DNA of 55,152 nt from an uncultured bacterium (GTDB lineage: Bacteria; Cyanobacteriota; Vampirovibrionia; Gastranaerophilales; Gastranaerophilaceae), in NCBI GenBank assembly GCA_946622415.1, contig CAMOPX010000011.1, positions 1 through 55,152 of the forward strand, in the 5' to 3' direction. Under the pieces are notes generated by a model. That model saw only the letters and a list, made by a program, of their open reading frames with translations. It made no database searches and had not been told where the DNA came from. The position numbers and the translations under genes were made by a program. Shown here piece by piece: positions 40,799-49,574 of this stretch (the first letter of the stretch is position 1; every line of letters starts with the position of its first letter).

Positions 40799-42257
40799 AT
40801 TCTTCGGGTTTTTTAAACGGAATTATTGTAGCGGGTTTTCTTTCAGGAATCCCCTCTCTGCGCAATGTAGCTAAAAATTCGTCCTTTGATGCCTTTCCTC
40901 TTGAATAGAAATCAGAATCGGTAAGATAATCCATAAGACTCTCTTTTGTCATTGTTTCTTCAAATAATTCAGGAGATAAGGTTCTAAAGTCTTCCATTTC
41001 TTTTACGCGGTCTGCTAAATCTTTGGTTTTTAAAAGATTACTCAAAAATGCAAAATGACCGGCTTTATAAACACTTCCTGATGTCATTTTGTTTAAGAGT
41101 TCATTTGAAATTCCGTTCAATACGGCAATATTTTGTTTTCTTAGTTCTCTATTTGTGCCGTTCAGCATCATTACATCAAAATTTATAGAATTTTTAGAAT
41201 ATCTTTTAAAGAATTTTTCACTGTCAAGTTTTCTTAAATCTCTCAAGATGTCTTTCGCTTGGGGATTTGTTGTAATACCTAATGAATCTTCTATTCCTAT
41301 TAAATAATCAATTCTTTCTTGAAGATTTTTAAATTTAGGGGGAGTTGCGGGTTTTTTAACGAGTCTTACGGACGGCACAAATTTTTTATCCTGTTCTTGC
41401 AAACTTCCGTTTGCGGCTTCTGTATCGGTATTTTCTCCTTTATCATCATGAATTAGCTCTTTCAAACGTTCATTTATGGTTTCTGTATCTGCCTTTTCTC
41501 CTTCAATATCAAAAATAAACACTGCTTCTGATTTTGTAAGAGGTCTTAATAAACCTGATTTCAAGTTTCCTTCTTCATCTTTTTCATCCGAAGTCCAGCT
41601 GTTTAATTTTTCTAAGTTTTTAGATATTTTATCCGCCAAACATTCCGCTATAACTACATTGGGATTGCATTCATATTTTATTATTTCCGATTCTTCGTAA
41701 TAACCTTGAACAGCCCTTGCGGTTTCTTCATCCATTTTGCCTTTTAATATCATTCCGGCAATAATTATATCGAAGCCTTTATTTATATATTTTGCCAATT
41801 CTACAGGCGAAAAATCGGCTTCACCTACATCGTAGCCTTTTTCTTCTTCCGTTAAATTATATTTATCAAATCCGAATAAATATTGTGAATAATAACCATC
41901 CATATTTTCATTTACGTATACAATCGCTTCTAAGGGTGTTAAATTATCTTCTCTTGATTCAATATTGTGATAAGGAACGTACTTTCCTTCATATTCATCA
42001 TAAACGCCGTTAACCAATTTTTCATATAGTGTATCTTCTGTGTTTACATCCTGATAAAATTCTTTTACCAATTTGTTAGCGTATGCGGGTTTATAACCAA
42101 TGTCTGCTAATCCTTTTATTAATTCAAACCGTTCTTTACCGAAAGGTGAAATTTTAATTGTATCCTTTTTTGATTGAAAACTAACAGGTCTGTTCTTATT
42201 TGTAAATATCGGTTGTTGTATTCTTATGCTGCCCAAAACGGGAAAATTAATTTTCAT
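40797..42257 (-). CDS. Large tagged hypothetical protein
   Basis: The start at 42257 (MKINFPVLGSIRIQQPIF) has GAGAGGG seven bases upstream and yields 486 residues; the 23-residue extension from 42326 has no such site. The N-terminus again shows MKIN...VSFQSK, the tag found in neighbours. The body is acidic and helical with recurrent phrases on paired helices (LVNGVYDEYEGKYVPYHN, PLEAIVYVNENMDGYYSQYLFG, SPVELAKYINKGFDIIIAG). A helical repeat scaffold is possible. No catalytic motif, signal peptide or membrane span is seen. Confidence 0.7.
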   Translation of the reverse strand: MKINFPVLGSIRIQQPIFTNKNRPVSFQSKKDTIKISPFGKERFELIKGLADIGYKPAYANKLVKEFYQDVNTEDTLYEKLVNGVYDEYEGKYVPYHNIESREDNLTPLEAIVYVNENMDGYYSQYLFGFDKYNLTEEEKGYDVGEADFSPVELAKYINKGFDIIIAGMILKGKMDEETARAVQGYYEESEIIKYECNPNVVIAECLADKISKNLEKLNSWTSDEKDEEGNLKSGLLRPLTKSEAVFIFDIEGEKADTETINERLKELIHDDKGENTDTEAANGSLQEQDKKFVPSVRLVKKPATPPKFKNLQERIDYLIGIEDSLGITTNPQAKDILRDLRKLDSEKFFKRYSKNSINFDVMMLNGTNRELRKQNIAVLNGISNELLNKMTSGSVYKAGHFAFLSNLLKTKDLADRVKEMEDFRTLSPELFEETMTKESLMDYLTDSDFYSRGKASKDEFLATLRREGIPERKPATIIPFKKPEE

Positions 42258-42430
42258 TTTAGCCCTCTCTACACTTTTTATATATTTAAAACAGCTAAAT
42301 ACGAATGTTTGCATATTTTTATTCATTATGTAAAGAATTGTAAAAAATAAACATTTTTTCCTAAAGTTTTATTGAAAGTGTGACGATATACATTATACAA
42401 GACAATAAAGCGAAAATAAGGAGAATGACA

Positions 42431-42823
42431 ATGGAAATAGGTAAAGTTAAATTTGGTGAGTACTCAGTCGGAAACGGACAAGTAGGTTCAGGAAAAAAAG
42501 GCGAAGAAAAACAAGAAGTTCAAACCAATGCACAAATTCAAAGCGAAAAAGCAAAAACAGTAAAAGCAGAAGATGTTTATAATGCTTTAGGTGCACTTGG
42601 TACACAAAACATGGCATTTATTACAAAGAATGCCGGCGTGGGTGATGTAGAAGCAGCAACAAAACTACTGGGCGAAGAAAGAACAAGTGATATTGAAGCT
42701 ATGATGGCTGAATTTGAAAACGGAGTAAACGATATAGCAGACATTATTGATGATGAATTTGGCGATATCTTCTCCGAACCCGAAAAAAATGCTCTTGCAG
42801 CAAGAATATTTGCGAAAGAGTAA
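42431..42823 (+). CDS. Small acidic protein with KFG tag
   Basis: The ATG at 42431 is chosen because AAGGAG (42418-42423) is seven bases upstream, whereas the ATG at 42425 is only one base away. The protein has 130 residues, starts MEIGKVKFGEYSVGNGQVG, continues with a Lys/Gln/Glu-rich linker, and ends in an acidic helical part (ARIFAKE). It is not recognised. It is divergent from the larger tagged gene at 40797-42257, and the two share the tag style. Confidence 0.65.
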   Translation: MEIGKVKFGEYSVGNGQVGSGKKGEEKQEVQTNAQIQSEKAKTVKAEDVYNALGALGTQNMAFITKNAGVGDVEAATKLLGEERTSDIEAMMAEFENGVNDIADIIDDEFGDIFSEPEKNALAARIFAKE

Positions 42824-42863
42824 ATGAGAAGTTTCCTTATTCTCCTCTATTGTTTAATTTTAT

Positions 42864-42900
42864 CGCCGTTAAAGTTTAATACCTTAGCGGCTTTATTTTA
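42864..42900 (+). terminator. Putative terminator
   Basis: GCCGTTAAAG...CCTTAGCGGC followed by TTTATTTTAATT, downstream of the 130-residue gene. Pairing is imperfect. Confidence 0.45.
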
Positions 42901-42932
42901 ATTAAAACAAAATAAGGAAAAGTTTTTAGATT

Positions 42933-43979
42933 CTACTTTTCTATATTCTTCTTTAATTCCAAAATTTTTTCACACGAAGCATCAATATTTTCTATATCAA
43001 TTTCGCCTGATTTAACCTGTTTTTTTATACTTTTATGAATCTTCTTTACTATGTTTCTGTCATAGAATTTTATGTTATTGGAAAATATTAATACATTAAC
43101 ACCTGAATTTATTGAGAGTCTGAGTGTTTCATCAAGAGTGTAATTATTTTTTATTGCGCCCATATCCATATCATCACTGATTATTACGCCCTTAAAACCG
43201 ACATCGTTCTTTAAATAATCAATTGTTTTTTTTGATAAACTGGCAGGGTGTTTGTTGTCGAATTTTGAATTGAAAATATGAGACACCATAACAGTATTTA
43301 ATTTGTCATAATTTTTTAAATCATAATAAGGTTCAAGTTCTTCTTTTTTAAACGTGTTTGTTGCATCAGCAAAAGATAAATGTGTATCAACATCAATTGA
43401 ACCGTGTCCGGGGAAATGTTTTATTGATGTAATTATATTTTTTTTATTGTGTTCATCTATAAATATTTTTGCATATTTTGAAACAATTTTCGGATTATCG
43501 CTATAGCTTCTTTTTTTAATTGAAATTATTGATTTTTTATTTAATTCCAAATCAACAACCGGAGCAAAATTAGTATTAAATTTTAATTCTTTTAAAGAAT
43601 CTGCCATTTTTTCGTATTCTTTTTGAGCTTCATCTTCTTTCAATTGGGAAGTTTCTTTTGCGGATAAATTAGAAAAATAATCGTGTCTTTGTATCATTCC
43701 GCCTTCATTATCTATTGCAATAAAGGGCGTTACCTTATTCAAAGACAAAAATTTTTCATTCATCTTTATTAAATCTTCTTTTGATTTTAAATTTTTATTA
43801 AATAAAATAACTCCCGAAATTTCCCCTTTTTGAATTTGTTTTTGAATTTTTCTTGTATTATTAATGTTATCGCCTTTAAAACCGACAATAATCATTTGGC
43901 CTATTTTTTCATCCAACGTTAAAGCAAAAGAATTTAACGTCATCAATAAAACAAAAGCTCCGAATAATCTTTTTATCAT
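42933..43979 (-). CDS. nagZ: Glycoside hydrolase family 3 beta-N-acetylhexosaminidase (NagZ-like), exported
   Basis: A 348-residue GH3 enzyme, probably recycling peptidoglycan by releasing GlcNAc. Signal peptide MIKRLFGAFVLLMTLNSFA. Conserved blocks: DEKIGQMIIVGFKG, FIAIDNEGGMIQRHDY, NFAPVVDLELN, SIKHFPGHGSIDVDTHLSFAD (catalytic His-containing loop, about 184-204) and IISDDMDMGAI (nucleophile Asp, about 268). It overlaps the upstream YihY gene by four bases; together with nrnA they form a three-gene coupled operon. Confidence 0.92.
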   Translation of the reverse strand: MIKRLFGAFVLLMTLNSFALTLDEKIGQMIIVGFKGDNINNTRKIQKQIQKGEISGVILFNKNLKSKEDLIKMNEKFLSLNKVTPFIAIDNEGGMIQRHDYFSNLSAKETSQLKEDEAQKEYEKMADSLKELKFNTNFAPVVDLELNKKSIISIKKRSYSDNPKIVSKYAKIFIDEHNKKNIITSIKHFPGHGSIDVDTHLSFADATNTFKKEELEPYYDLKNYDKLNTVMVSHIFNSKFDNKHPASLSKKTIDYLKNDVGFKGVIISDDMDMGAIKNNYTLDETLRLSINSGVNVLIFSNNIKFYDRNIVKKIHKSIKKQVKSGEIDIENIDASCEKILELKKNIEK

Positions 43980-44851
43980 ATATTTTTCGCTTTCTTTTTA
44001 TCCAATAGAGTTAATTTTCTGAGTGTCTGATTATTTACTTGTCCGCCTATCAATAAAATTATGGAAGAATAATATAACCAAATCATTAGTATGGCAAAAG
44101 CACCGATTGTTCCGTAGACTCTGTTGTATGTGCCTAAAGCATTAACATACAAAGAAAATCCCCAAGAACCCAATAACCAAAATATGCAGAAAAATAACGC
44201 ACCGGGGATAATGCTTTTTCTTTTTGAACTGAAATCACGAGCAGGAAGTACGTAATAGTTTATTGTTGCAAGCAAAAATAACATCAAAAATGCCAAAGGC
44301 CATCTTGTAATCAAAATTGTATCCGTAATTACCTTTGAAATTTGAAAATAAGTACCTATAAAACTAAGTAAAACCTTTCCTAAAATGATTAAGTTTATAC
44401 TTATGAACAAAAAGAATGTGTTTACAAACACCATCAGCATAGCAAGACAACGCACCTTAATAAAGCTTCTGTTTTCCATAACGTTGTTTGCTCTATTTAA
44501 TCCTTTTATTATCACGGCAATTGCATTGGAAGTTAAAAACAAAGTAACAAAAAATCCGACAAGCGCCATTGTGGTACCGCTTTTGAATATAACAACCTCG
44601 TTTAAAACAAGATTTATCATATCAATAACCTGCTCGGGCGCAATTGCGGATAAACCCGTTATAATTTTATTGATAAAAAAAGTTTTTCCAAGCCATCCAA
44701 AAACAGCCATCAAAAAAAGCATAAAAGGAAAAATCCCGAGTGCTGTCATATATGCCATTTCTCCCGCAGCGTTGGCATAATCATCTCTTATTATGCTGTG
44801 TATGAGGTTTTTCAGATATTCTTTTAATATACAAAAAATTTTTCTTATCAT
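43976..44851 (-). CDS. YihY/BrkB-family membrane protein
   Basis: A 291-residue integral membrane protein with six predicted spans. Family features: DDYANAAGEMAYMTALGIFPFMLFLMA near the N-terminus (the A-x-x-A-Y-x-x-L-x-x-x-P pattern), RWPLAFLMLFLLATINYYVLPARD, PGALFFCIFWLLGSWGFSLYV and GTIGAFAILMIWLYYSSIILLIGG. The exact function is uncertain (once called RNase BN; virulence factor BrkB). It overlaps nagZ and nrnA by four bases on each side. Confidence 0.92.
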   Translation of the reverse strand: MIRKIFCILKEYLKNLIHSIIRDDYANAAGEMAYMTALGIFPFMLFLMAVFGWLGKTFFINKIITGLSAIAPEQVIDMINLVLNEVVIFKSGTTMALVGFFVTLFLTSNAIAVIIKGLNRANNVMENRSFIKVRCLAMLMVFVNTFFLFISINLIILGKVLLSFIGTYFQISKVITDTILITRWPLAFLMLFLLATINYYVLPARDFSSKRKSIIPGALFFCIFWLLGSWGFSLYVNALGTYNRVYGTIGAFAILMIWLYYSSIILLIGGQVNNQTLRKLTLLDKKKAKNI

Positions 44852-45810
44852 ATCAGTTTTTTTATTTCATTCAAAAGAAGCTCAATTGCGGCAGGCATTT
44901 TATCTTTAATTGTACAACCTGCGGCACGCTTGTGTCCTCCGCCGTTGAATTTATCCGTGATTATTGTGGCATCTATTTCTTTTGTTCTAATTGAAACTTT
45001 TATCGAATTGTCTTTTTCTTTCAAAACAAAAGCCGCTTCTACTCCCGCTATAGACCTTAATGTTTCGGCTATTCCTTCCGTATATTCATCTTTGGCACTA
45101 AATTTTTCTATAAGTTCTTTTGTAACTTGAGCGTATGCAACTTTATTATTAAAACAGAATTGTGCATTTGAAATTATGTTGTTTTGGAAAAGAATGAGAT
45201 TTTTGGGTTTATTTGTATAACATAAATCCGCAATTTCAGAGGTATTTATGCCTGTTGAAGACAGTTCTGATGCAATATTGAATGTATGAGGTGTTGTACT
45301 TTCATACTTAAAACATCCGGTATCCGTTAGTATTGCAGCATAAAGACCTGTTGCCATTTCGGGCGTTATATTAATTTCCGAAGCTTTAAAAAAATCAAAA
45401 AGAACTTCGCCGACAGATGAAATTCCGCCTCTAATGTAATTTATTTTAGCATAACCTTTATTTGTTTTATGATGGTCAAATGCGATTGTATTTTTGCAAT
45501 TATCAAAAATTTCTCTTGCTTTTCCTATCATTCTGTCTATTGATGCTATATCAACCGCAATCACTAAATCATAGTTGTTTTCGACATTTGAAAAGTTCTT
45601 TGCACTGTTAATGTGAGGCAAAAAACTGTATGTATTAGGGAAATTAAAATTGTCCTCAATTTGAATTAATATGTCGGATTTTATATTTATATCATTTAAA
45701 AAACTCTTTAATGAAGATGCGCTGCCCAATGTGTCGCCGTCGGGATTAATGTGTGTTATGATTAAAACATTAGAAGAGTTTTTTATTGTATTTAAAATTT
45801 CTCTTTCCAT
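44848..45810 (-). CDS. nrnA: DHH/DHHA1 phosphoesterase (NrnA-like oligoribonuclease/pAp phosphatase)
   Basis: A 320-residue enzyme that degrades nanoRNA and dephosphorylates pAp. The start at 45810 (MEREILNTIKNS) is preferred over a TTG six codons earlier. Metal-binding motifs are ITHINPDGDTLGSASSL (about 20-36), VIAVDIASIDRM, AFDHHKTNKGYAKINYI with the DHH triad (about 112), and ILTDTGCFKYESTTP. The C-terminal DHHA1 RNA-binding GGGHKRAAGC (about 297) is complete. First gene of the nrnA-yihY-nagZ operon; divergent from the exchanger gene with only 36 bp between. Confidence 0.93.
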   Translation of the reverse strand: MEREILNTIKNSSNVLIITHINPDGDTLGSASSLKSFLNDINIKSDILIQIEDNFNFPNTYSFLPHINSAKNFSNVENNYDLVIAVDIASIDRMIGKAREIFDNCKNTIAFDHHKTNKGYAKINYIRGGISSVGEVLFDFFKASEINITPEMATGLYAAILTDTGCFKYESTTPHTFNIASELSSTGINTSEIADLCYTNKPKNLILFQNNIISNAQFCFNNKVAYAQVTKELIEKFSAKDEYTEGIAETLRSIAGVEAAFVLKEKDNSIKVSIRTKEIDATIITDKFNGGGHKRAAGCTIKDKMPAAIELLLNEIKKLI

Positions 45811-45846
45811 TTGTAAATAGAATAACAAAAAGTCAGTGAAAAATAA

Positions 45847-46857
45847 ATGTTTTTTTTGATGAACGGAATTTTAGTTTTAATATATCTTTTAGGAATTATT
45901 TTTGCCTGCGTATTATTCACAAATGCAATTGAAAGTTTAGGTTCAAAATTAAAGCTCTCAAATAGCGCCACAGGCGGAATCCTCGCCGTAATAGGAACGA
46001 CACTGCCCGAAACTATTGTTCCTATAATTGCAATTTTATCTTCATTTCTTTTAAATAAACCTGCAGGATTAAATATTGCGCAGGGCGCTATCATAGGCTC
46101 ACCTTTTATGCTGTCTGTTTTTGCCATGTCGCTTCTTGGTATTTGTCTTGTCTTTTTAAAACGCAAAACCCTGAATATTGACAACAATATGGTATTCAGA
46201 TTTTATAAATATTTTTTGATAACTTATTCAATCGGAATTTTAGCTTCTTTTATTCATAAATTTGAATTTAAGCTTATTGTTTCTTTGTTTCTTGTTATAA
46301 GTTATGTATTTTTTGTTAAAAGAACTCTCGCAAAAGCAAAAGATGATTTTATTCAAGAAGAAACCGAAGAATTATTTTTTAAAAAAATATTAAAAGCAAA
46401 ATCCGAAACAATTTGTTTAATTCTTTTTCAAATTTTAATTTCTCTTGTTTTTCTGGTTATATTTTCACATCTTTTTGTACATAAAATTGCATTTATTTCA
46501 GAAATCTTAAATCTTAATCCCACGATTTTGAGCCTTATTATCACACCTTTTGCAACCGAATTACCCGAATGTATAAACAGTATAATCTGGATAAAAGCCA
46601 AAAAAGACGATTTGGCCGTTTCAAATATTCTTGGCGCAACTGTTTTTCAGGCGGTAATTCCGATGTCAATAGGAATTATTTTTACGCCATGGATTTTGCC
46701 TGATTTTATTCTTTTAAATTCTTTTGTTGTGGTTTTTTATTCTTTATTTGTTGTATTGACTTTATTGATAACAAAAAAAATTCGTCTTTTATCCCTTCTT
46801 TCGGGTTTGATTTTTTATTTTGGGTACATTGTTTTTATATTATTGCATAGTTTGTAA
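45847..46857 (+). CDS. Sodium/calcium exchanger family membrane protein
   Basis: A 336-residue CaCA-superfamily antiporter with about ten spans in two halves. The alpha-1 repeat contains SATGGILAVIGTTLPETIVPIIAI (about 39-62). The alpha-2 repeat contains NPTILSLIITPFATELPECINSIIWI (about 225-250). The acidic residue in each (TLPE and TELPE) is the ion ligand. It may export Ca2+ or related cations. Its last codons and stop are repeated at 47120-47160, beyond element B, as with the gene at 4.4 kb. Confidence 0.9.
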   Translation: MFFLMNGILVLIYLLGIIFACVLFTNAIESLGSKLKLSNSATGGILAVIGTTLPETIVPIIAILSSFLLNKPAGLNIAQGAIIGSPFMLSVFAMSLLGICLVFLKRKTLNIDNNMVFRFYKYFLITYSIGILASFIHKFEFKLIVSLFLVISYVFFVKRTLAKAKDDFIQEETEELFFKKILKAKSETICLILFQILISLVFLVIFSHLFVHKIAFISEILNLNPTILSLIITPFATELPECINSIIWIKAKKDDLAVSNILGATVFQAVIPMSIGIIFTPWILPDFILLNSFVVVFYSLFVVLTLLITKKIRLLSLLSGLIFYFGYIVFILLHSL

Positions 46858-47160
46858 AATTAAAATTCTTTAACAGACAAAAATAAAAACCTGTTTGCAT
46901 CGCATAATATTTATATATTCCCACGCATTAACGAAGCGAAGTATTTGTTATACAACGAAAATTTCGTTAAAAAATCGTATTGTCTGAGGGATGAAATCCC
47001 GAGTTTACGATTTTAGAAATTAAGTTGTAATAACAAAACAAACGGAGTAGAAGCGTGGGGAGTTTCTTTCCTGTTTGCTTTCTTTGACCGCAAAGAAAGC
47101 AAACGAAAATAAATAAAGATTTTTATATTGTTACATAGTTTGTAAAATTAAGATTCTTTA
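46832..47160. mobile_element. Structured repeat element B (family 3) bounded by 41-bp direct repeats of the exchanger gene end
   Basis: Bases 46832-46872, covering the end and stop codon of the exchanger gene, recur at 47120-47160 with three mismatches. The interior of about 247 bp has the element A plan: outer pairing CCCACGC/GCGTGGG, stem AAATCGTA/TACGATTT around TGTCTGAG...CGAGTT and a GGGAT-GAA-ATCCC hairpin, then GGGGAGTTTCTTTCCTG and terminal hairpin TTTGCTTTCTTTG...CAAAGAAAGCAAA. Compared with element A, paired positions change together in all three stems. It fills the gene-free stretch 46858-47176. Confidence 0.78.
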
Positions 47161-47176
47161 GGTTATAATTTAAAAT

Positions 47177-48091
47177 ATGAAATTTGCAGTAAGAATAATT
47201 AAAAATCAATTTCATCCCTTGAAAGTACCGCCCAATGCCAATTTGAAACAAGGACAATATGTACTTGTCAAAACAGATAAAGGCGAAGAAGTTTTCACGG
47301 TGTTTCTTGTAAACAGCGAAATTCAAAAAATTTGGGAAAAACATCAGCCCGAACCTTTTTCCGTTATCAGAATCATGACACCTGAAGATATGGAAACTTA
47401 CGAAGAACAAAAAAAGCTTGAAATCAGTGCATTTTATAAGTGCAGAGATTTAGCTCAAAAAAGAAATCTTGTTATGAAATTTACACAGGCAAGATACACA
47501 TTCGACAGAAAAAAAATTACTTTTTATTATACAGCACCGGAAAGAGTTGATTTCAGGGAGCTTTTAAAGGATTTAACTCAGGAATTTAAACGGGTAAGAA
47601 TAGATTTAAGACACATAGGTGTGCGTGATGAAACATCTATTCTGCAAGGACAAGGTGTTTGCGGACAAGATTATTGCTGTTGCAGATTTTTGAAAAAATT
47701 TGAACAGGTAAATACAAAACTCGCAAAAGATCAAGGTATTCCTATTGCACCGGGAAAAATTACGGGCGCATGCGGAAGATTGTTGTGCTGTTTAAATTAC
47801 GAATACAAAACCTATATAGATGCCGCAAAAACCCTTCCCCCTGTGGGTTCGGGTGTTATGACGCCTGATGGTATCGGAAAAGTATTTATGGTTAATTTCC
47901 TCAAAAAATCAGTAAACGTAAAACTTGAGGACGGTAAAATTAAAGAATACAATAAATCTGAAATCGAAATGATAGACGGAGAAGTTGATATAGATATTAA
48001 TATAGACAACAATCTGAATTATCAGGAAGATGAAGTTGTTGATATTAAATCATTAAATGACGATAAAAACTCAACAACAGGAAATATATAA
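47177..48091 (+). CDS. ricT: PSP1-domain protein (RicT/YaaT-like)
   Basis: A 304-residue cytoplasmic protein of the PSP1 C-terminal domain family. In Firmicutes RicT forms the RicAFT complex, which carries Fe-S clusters and modulates RNase Y and biofilm or sporulation control. Visible hallmarks are the cysteine-rich motif CGQDYCCCRFLKKFEQV (about 161-177) and GKITGACGRLLCCLNYE (about 192-208), as well as TAPERVDFRELLKDL and RVRIDLRHIGVRDE. There is an acidic C-terminal tail. RicA and RicF are not seen. rsfS follows after four bases. Confidence 0.92.
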   Translation: MKFAVRIIKNQFHPLKVPPNANLKQGQYVLVKTDKGEEVFTVFLVNSEIQKIWEKHQPEPFSVIRIMTPEDMETYEEQKKLEISAFYKCRDLAQKRNLVMKFTQARYTFDRKKITFYYTAPERVDFRELLKDLTQEFKRVRIDLRHIGVRDETSILQGQGVCGQDYCCCRFLKKFEQVNTKLAKDQGIPIAPGKITGACGRLLCCLNYEYKTYIDAAKTLPPVGSGVMTPDGIGKVFMVNFLKKSVNVKLEDGKIKEYNKSEIEMIDGEVDIDINIDNNLNYQEDEVVDIKSLNDDKNSTTGNI

Positions 48092-48095
48092 TATT

Positions 48096-48509
48096 ATGGA
48101 AAATACTGTTAACATCACAAGTGAAAAATTTGCTTCAATAATAGCAAGAATATTAGACGATAACAAAGCTCAGGATATCGTTATTTTAAACGTATCCAAT
48201 GTTTGTTCTCTTTCGGATTATTTTATAATCGCAACAGGTTCTTCAACTCCTCATGTCAGAGGTCTGACAGAAACTGTCAGAAAAAAAATTAAAGACATAT
48301 TCAAAAGAATCCCAATGGGCGAAGAAACAGAAAAACAAAACAGATGGAATCTTTTGGATTACGGAGAAGTTGTTGTTCATATAATGCACAGTGTCGAAAG
48401 AGAAAACTATAAAATAGAAAAATTCTGGTCGCACGCTCTGACATTAGATAGAGAAGTTTGGGAAAAAGAATCAAAAGAATATTCTATCTACGAAGATAAA
48501 AACAAATAG
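48096..48509 (+). CDS. rsfS: Ribosome silencing factor RsfS
   Basis: It binds ribosomal protein L14 and blocks subunit joining under starvation. The start at 48096 (MENTVNITSEKFA) gives 137 residues; the longer frame from 48057 overlaps ricT without a ribosome-binding site. Family motifs: NVSNVCSLSDYFIIATGSS (about 37-55), HVRGLTETVRKK, NRWNLLDYGEVVVHIMHSVERENYKIEKFW (about 87-116). It is usually next to nadD; here it follows ricT, indicating a rearranged context. Confidence 0.93.
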   Translation: MENTVNITSEKFASIIARILDDNKAQDIVILNVSNVCSLSDYFIIATGSSTPHVRGLTETVRKKIKDIFKRIPMGEETEKQNRWNLLDYGEVVVHIMHSVERENYKIEKFWSHALTLDREVWEKESKEYSIYEDKNK

Positions 48510-48532
48510 AATTATTTAAATACAGTACGATT

Positions 48533-49450
48533 TTAACCTACAAAAGAAAATATTTTTCCTTTTGTCATAGTTCCACTGGAATCAAATGCGGCTCCTTCCG
48601 TATATGATTTTATTTTTCCGTCCGTAAATTCAATACTCAATCTTTCATTTTCGCTTTTCATGGGGATATCTTCGTGGTTTTCAGAATATTTAATTATTTT
48701 TCCGTCAAAAGCTTTAAGAAACTTCGAGTATTTTGTACTTTTATCAGGAGATATTTCACCGTCAGCCATATATATCATTAATTTTCTGTTTTGCATATTT
48801 AAAAGGATAAGAGATTCTTTACTATTTTCGCTTTGATCGGGATGTTTTTCCTGATCTTTTATAAATGCTTTCAATTCATTATTATGTAATTCAAAAACTT
48901 TTTTTGAAGTTTCCGCTCCATCTTCTGATTTCTTGTAATCTTCATAATATACCAATACATCACTTTCAGGATGCCATTCGTACTTGTTTGTACCGTTTTC
49001 ATTTGTTTCTTCTATAATCATATCGCCTTTCGGCCCAAAAGTTGTTTTTCTTTTTATATTTCCGCTCGGGGATGTTTGCGTTATTACGGTTGAAGCGCCA
49101 TTTCTTGCAGCTTTAGCCATTTCGGCACCGTGCTTGTGTCTGCATTGTTTATATAATTCTTTAGCCTCATCTATTATATCTTCTGCATGAAAACGTACTT
49201 CATACATTAGCGCGCTTGCTTCTTCTTCCATATTTTGCGCTTTGGATAGAGTTCTTTGTGCCTTAAATTCCGCTACTCTAATATGCGTTTCGTTCATTTG
49301 CGCAGATGCGCTCAATGCCTCTAATATATCATTAAATCTTTCTTCGGGAGCCGATTTTGTATCAGGAATGCTTTTATTATTCTTGGGATTTTTTTCTAAT
49401 TGAGATGTAAAATTTTGTTTTTGAAACAATGATATTCTGTTGATTTGCAT
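48533..49450 (-). CDS. Tagged hypothetical protein with beta-rich C-terminal repeats
   Basis: A 305-residue soluble protein. The N-terminus MQINRISLFQKQNFTSQLEK is one of the shared tags. An alpha-helical part (30-110, ALSASAQMNETHIRVAEFKAQ) is followed by a beta-rich section of repeating short strands (KRKTTFGPKGDMIIEETNEN, KYEWHPESDVLVYYEDYK, RLSIEFTDGKIKSYTEG) that resemble MORN/Rhs-like strand repeats. Function is unknown. It converges with rsfS and is divergent from the CDF exporter. Confidence 0.7.
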   Translation of the reverse strand: MQINRISLFQKQNFTSQLEKNPKNNKSIPDTKSAPEERFNDILEALSASAQMNETHIRVAEFKAQRTLSKAQNMEEEASALMYEVRFHAEDIIDEAKELYKQCRHKHGAEMAKAARNGASTVITQTSPSGNIKRKTTFGPKGDMIIEETNENGTNKYEWHPESDVLVYYEDYKKSEDGAETSKKVFELHNNELKAFIKDQEKHPDQSENSKESLILLNMQNRKLMIYMADGEISPDKSTKYSKFLKAFDGKIIKYSENHEDIPMKSENERLSIEFTDGKIKSYTEGAAFDSSGTMTKGKIFSFVG

Positions 49451-49574
49451 TGACTTTTCCTTTTGTTAAAACTTGATATGTATTATTATAAAACTTAAAA
49501 AATAAATTTTTTGCTAGCCGCGATTTTTATCGATTCTTTATGTTAATATATTGATGACAAATCGGATTTAAGTT

